This document shows positions 44,700 to 44,907 of a stretch of DNA of 44,907 nucleotides, piece after piece. The notes beneath the pieces were generated by a model. The model was not told where the DNA came from, did no database searches, and worked only from the letters and a program-made list of their open reading frames with translations. Positions within the stretch are counted from its first letter, which is position 1. The number at the start of each line of letters is the position of its first letter. Location of the stretch: the NCBI GenBank assembly GCA_002482525.1, contig DLGC01000022.1, positions 1 through 44,907 on the forward strand, written 5' to 3'. The position numbers and the translations under genes were made by a program. This stretch comes from Propionibacteriaceae bacterium UBA7704 (lineage in GTDB: Bacteria > Actinomycetota > Actinomycetes > Propionibacteriales > Propionibacteriaceae).

Positions 44700-44907
44700 C
44701 GCTCGGCCCACCGGCTGGTTGAGGAGGATACGCCAGCGGCCGTCTCGAAACCCACCCACCCCAACCACGGCTGGTTGAGGAGGCCCGCAGGGCCGTCTCG
44801 AAACCTCGCAAGCCGGTCTGAGGAGCTACGTCGGGGGTTTCGAGACGCTCACTACGCTCGCTCCTCAACCAACCGGAGTGAGGAGTCGATCGCGCATCAA
44901 CCAACCG
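44700..44907. repeat. Cluster of three short palindromic-arm repeats (right end)
   Basis: Three units share the arms GGTTGAGGAG and GTCTCGAAACC: E (about 44710-44749), F (about 44771-44805) and G (about 44838-44873, opposite orientation). Reverse-complemented, the order G-F-E reproduces units A-B and a third at the left end of the window, and F is an exact 45-base match (44768-44812) to left unit B (58-102). Variable centres are GC-rich palindromes. No gene is seen in this stretch. Confidence 0.85.

Overview
The window reads as a chromosomal segment of a high-GC Gram-positive bacterium (Actinomycetota). The gene content and order of its core match, from memory, the Mycobacterium tuberculosis block Rv1002c-Rv1026: pmt / rsmI-tatD-rsmA-ispE / TetR-tRNA-Gln-glmU-prs-rplY-pth / mfd-mazG-lipoprotein-eno-ftsB-DUF501-ppx. 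GTG and TTG starts, short overlapping operons and dispersed GC-rich hairpins fit this. A propionibacterial or related lineage is likely, but I cannot prove the family from sequence alone.

Region 1-8.8 kb (accessory and housekeeping): a cluster of short inverted repeats (1-225), an SRPBCC protein, a hairpin-bounded non-coding island (907-1375), a 3-methyladenine DNA glycosylase, a lipoprotein, a solitary D12-class adenine DNA methyltransferase, a NUDIX hydrolase, two membrane proteins (BI-1 and HdeD/DUF308 families), NagA, and an FSA-type transaldolase-like aldolase. Region 8.8-13.1 kb is a compact three-gene operon (ATP-binding protein, very large YhgE/Pip membrane protein, TetR) whose promoter carries a perfect 14-bp palindrome between the -35 and -10 boxes, which predicts autoregulation.

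Region 13.1-28.2 kb is mostly the conserved core on the minus strand: tRNA-Leu(UAA), ppx, DUF501, ftsB, eno, mazG, a SurA-like lipoprotein, mfd, pth, rplY, prs, glmU and tRNA-Gln(UUG). One foreign-looking gene breaks it. This is a winged-helix plus Vsr/DUF559-nuclease protein (24566-25471) placed between rplY and prs and bracketed by two 69-bp direct repeats that are each internally palindromic.

Region 28.3-36.4 kb alternates core and accessory DNA. After a TetR gene come two loci coding for proteins with the same WXG100-like N-terminal domain: a 333-aa putative effector with a lipoprotein partner (29156-30647), and a 537-aa alpha/beta-hydrolase effector (33802-35415). The second has a translationally coupled upstream gene of unknown function and two tandem paralogous membrane-anchored partners. 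The second locus sits between ispE and rsmA, genes that are neighbours in related genomes. This effector/partner set is the best candidate for a little-described system: it looks like polymorphic type VII secretion cargo with immunity, and no secretion apparatus is encoded in the window.

Region 36.4-44.9 kb: rsmA, tatD and rsmI (overlapping operon, minus strand), pmt divergent to them, an NCS2 uracil permease, an FMN-binding PNPOx-like protein, the AzlC/AzlD amino-acid exporter pair, an uncharacterised membrane protein, and a second cluster of the same short repeats found at base 1, arranged as an inverted copy of that cluster.
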